DNA from: Chloroflexota bacterium
GTDB taxonomy: Bacteria > Chloroflexota > Dehalococcoidia > DSTF01 > RBG-16-68-14
Reading direction: 5' to 3'
DNA length: 6,631 bases
Assembly (NCBI GenBank): GCA_022573935.1
Contig: JACZTE010000054.1
Location: forward strand, 1 to 6,631
Shown here: in pieces, positions 5,003 to 6,631 of the stretch
Layout: every line of letters starts with the position of its first letter
How positions within the stretch are numbered: the stretch's first letter is position 1
Translations under genes and position numbers: made by a program
Notes under the pieces: generated by a model
Seen by the model: only the letters and a program-made list of their open reading frames with translations
Databases searched by the model: none
Told to the model about the DNA's origin: nothing

Positions 5003-5443
5003 CTAGCCGGCGTTTGCGCTGACGGCAAAGTCCGTCTCGATCTTCGACGATGTGTCGAAGAAGTGCTGCAGGCTCTGGTTGAAGCGGTAGAAGGTGTCGC
5101 GGCGGTAGCCGTCGTGAGAGAGCGCGAACCCGTCTGGCCTGGTCAGATCGATTGTGTTCAGGGTGTGCTTGAGGTCGGCGCCGCCGTGCTCCTTGGTATT
5201 CTCGATCAGATCTTTCCACTCTTCAGGCGATTGCTCCAGCCAGAAGTCCAGCTCTGGCAGCATGCTCTCAGCGATCTCCTGTACTGCGGTGCACTCGAAC
5301 GCCTCGAAGGTGATCTCGAAGAGCTGGTCGCCTACCTTCACGCCGACACGGGCGTCGATTGTGCCCAACTGACGGAAGGCGGCGTCGTTGTTCACGAGTT
5401 CTCGAACGGCTTCGAACCACTGAACGGATGGGAACGTAGGCAT
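5003..5443 (-). CDS. Small conserved protein, possibly SCP2-like (sterol carrier fold)
   Basis: This 146-residue soluble protein has no signal peptide or membrane segment. It begins PSVQWFEAVRELVNND, continues through DARVGVKVGDQLFEITFEAFEC (30-51), then LDFWLEQSPEEWKDLIEN (65-82), GGADLKHTLNTIDLTR (87-102) and FNQSLQHFFDTS (120-131). The sequence pattern, a beta strand with VGD followed by an acidic 'DFWLEQSPEEWKDLI' segment, resembles SCP2-type lipid-binding domains, in which that segment precedes a helix. This is a fold suggestion from pattern, not a firm family call. It starts 10 bases after the ferritin-like gene, and its Shine-Dalgarno (TAGGAGACC) contains that gene's TAG stop, so translation is coupled and a shared function is likely. 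A role in holding a hydrophobic substrate for the ferritin-like partner is inference. Confidence 0.72.
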   Translation of the reverse strand: MPTFPSVQWFEAVRELVNNDAAFRQLGTIDARVGVKVGDQLFEITFEAFECTAVQEIAESMLPELDFWLEQSPEEWKDLIENTKEHGGADLKHTLNTIDLTRPDGFALSHDGYRRDTFYRFNQSLQHFFDTSSKIETDFAVSANAG

Positions 5444-5456
5444 GACAGGTCTCCTA
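5444..5456 (-). promoter_or_regulatory. Shine-Dalgarno overlapping the upstream stop codon (translational coupling)
   Basis: The minus strand reads TAGGAGACCTGTC immediately before the ATG at 5443. The first three bases are the stop of the ferritin-like gene and AGGAG is the ribosome binding site of the next gene. A ribosome ending one protein is thus placed on the start site of the other, favouring balanced production. Confidence 0.7.
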
Positions 5457-6605
5457 TTCTTGCGCTCGAGCTGTTAGCAGGCGGCTTTGTACGCCGACAG
5501 AAGCCGCTTCGCCGTCGGCCGCGTCTGGCGGTTGGATGTAGGCGCGCAGCGCCGGGTTCAGATGTTCCGCTCTATCGATCGTGGCCCAGGTGAGCCGGTC
5601 AAGGTACTGCTGCACCTGACGGCGTCGCATACCTTCGTACATTTTGAGTCCTTCTTCGATCTTGTCCTTACTGCCGCACATGAGAATAGCGAACGCCTCG
5701 CGCGTGGCGGCGTCGCGGTCGTCGGCGACAAGCATCGCTTCGCCTTTATCCAGGTAGCGGTAGAGCTCCGGCCGTCGCTCCATGCGGTGGAGCAGGACGT
5801 ACCGGAGGTGGGCGATGCCGTAGGCGACGTGGCGGGCCTTGTCCTGCATGGCCAGGCGGAAGATGAGCTGTTCGGCCGGGTTGCGGGCGAACGCCTCGCC
5901 GTATTGGTACTGGGTTAGGGTGAAGCTGTCCTGCACCACCATCTGGATGATGAGCATCTCGGTAAAGCTACGGGCGTCGGTGACCGAGCGAAAGCCCCAG
6001 CCGGGACTCTGCAGGCCCAGGCCGCCGCCGTTGGAGAGGGCACGCTTGCGGAAGACCTCGGCGTGGCGGGCGCCCTCGAAGATCGTGGTGGAGAGGTAGA
6101 GCTTCACCTCGTGGTAGCCGTAGCTCAGCTTCGGCTCCCACCCGGCCAGCACATCGGCCTCCAGCTGGGCTTTTTCGCTCAGGTGGGTACAGATCTGGCA
6201 GATGGCCCGCTCGACATCGTCTGGGAGCGGCTCGAGGGTGTCCCAGGGGATGTCTGTAGCCGGACGCCAGCGCCGCTGGATCGCCTCTTCGTAGAGTTCG
6301 CCGACGTTATCCGCCCAGAGCTCTTGCTTCTCGTAGACGGAGTAGCCCATGCTCTCGACGCCGGGGATGGGGATGGCGCCGCGGGGCAGCTCGGTCTGGT
6401 GCTCCCAGACGTCGGGTATGTCGCCGTACTTGCCGATGTTGATCGCATCGAGGGTGAGGCCGTGCTTGGTGGGTTTGGCGCGGGTGCCCCACTCGGTGGG
6501 GATGTTCATCCACGATAGGTCCAGCTTCGGGCCTGCCGGCTCTTTACCCTCGGCGCGGGCGGCCATGAACTCGCGGACCTGGTCGGCGGTCACGCCCATG
6601 CTCAT
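5454..6605 (-). CDS. Ferritin-like (ribonucleotide reductase R2-type) protein with variant metal-binding motifs; may extend past right window edge
   Basis: This is a 383-residue, mostly helical protein. The N-terminal part carries LDLSWMNIPTEWGTRAKPTK (28-47) and a VESMGYSVYEKQELW stretch (83-97). The four-helix core has helix one at CTHLSEKAQLEADVL (139-153), helix two at FEGARHAEVFRKRAL (176-190), helix three at FTEMLIIQMVVQDSF (214-228), and helix four at LAMQDKARHVAYGIAHLRYV (251-270). Diiron ferritin-like oxidases normally use two E-x-x-H motifs, commonly within D-E-x-R-H. Here they read E177-G-A-R-H181 and D255-K-A-R-H259, so the usual Glu three residues before each His is Gly and Lys. 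A shifted carboxylate at -4 is present in both. The protein may be an oxygenase-like enzyme with altered metal ligation, or one that does not bind two irons. ATG codons exist at 6605 and 6599, but the frame stays open to the window edge (SPEDLTRY before the ATG) and no well-spaced Shine-Dalgarno precedes them, so the true start may lie outside. Confidence 0.8.
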   Translation of the reverse strand: MSMGVTADQVREFMAARAEGKEPAGPKLDLSWMNIPTEWGTRAKPTKHGLTLDAINIGKYGDIPDVWEHQTELPRGAIPIPGVESMGYSVYEKQELWADNVGELYEEAIQRRWRPATDIPWDTLEPLPDDVERAICQICTHLSEKAQLEADVLAGWEPKLSYGYHEVKLYLSTTIFEGARHAEVFRKRALSNGGGLGLQSPGWGFRSVTDARSFTEMLIIQMVVQDSFTLTQYQYGEAFARNPAEQLIFRLAMQDKARHVAYGIAHLRYVLLHRMERRPELYRYLDKGEAMLVADDRDAATREAFAILMCGSKDKIEEGLKMYEGMRRRQVQQYLDRLTWATIDRAEHLNPALRAYIQPPDAADGEAASVGVQSRLLTARAQE

Positions 6606-6631
6606 GTAGCGGGTGAGGTCCTCCGGGCTGG

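Noticed and set aside
5063..6518. Several plus-strand ORFs opposite the ferritin-like and small genes
   Set aside because: No motifs or ribosome binding sites are seen, and codon-position GC pattern follows the minus-strand genes.

Overview
The window is high-GC bacterial DNA carrying six intact chromosomal-type genes, a vsr gene that runs off the left edge, and one broken gene. No rRNA, tRNA, CRISPR array, transposase or integrase is visible. The mix of a DUF5678-like protein next to a retropepsin-type aspartic protease, an NALKHG-type small protein, a REP-like palindrome of the 'LRQAQG' kind, two hot-dog/ferritin-type oxidation genes and a BrkB-family membrane protein suggests an uncultured Chloroflexota-like bacterium. 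That placement is inference from gene content, not a marker gene.

Right part (about 2747-6631), all on the minus strand and ordinary in layout. A ferritin-like (diiron-type) protein comes first, followed 10 bases later by a small, possibly SCP2-like protein and a clear intrinsic terminator. A YihY/BrkB-family membrane protein follows. Next is a two-gene unit: a double hot-dog MaoC-like protein and an NAD-dependent beta-decarboxylating dehydrogenase of the isopropylmalate/tartrate dehydrogenase family. These two are 21 bases apart and preceded by a plausible extended -10 promoter.

Left part (1-1798) is the unusual region. The 3' end of the dehydrogenase gene (copy C, 1664-1798) appears twice more in the same orientation, as copy B (991-1125, 129 of 135 bases identical) and copy A (441-498, 57 of 58 identical). 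All three copies end at or within a base or two of the TGA stop codon on the downstream side, and each is followed by different DNA. Their upstream edges differ. Between C and B sits a plus-strand small gene. Between B and A sit a promoter, a DUF5678-like gene and the 5' part of an aspartic protease gene. Left of A is vsr. The protease reading frame is cut a few codons after its DTGAD active-site motif and runs in frame into the dehydrogenase tail of copy A. Two bases after that borrowed stop codon, vsr begins, using a ribosome binding site supplied by copy A.

The simplest reading is repeated insertion of small cargo units at the 3' end of the dehydrogenase gene, each restoring the gene end, as integrative elements do. 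The driver is not visible. The adjacent Vsr-fold nuclease is a speculative candidate. The result looks like a three-cistron minus-strand unit (DUF5678-like, chimeric protease stub, vsr) expressed from one promoter next to copy B.
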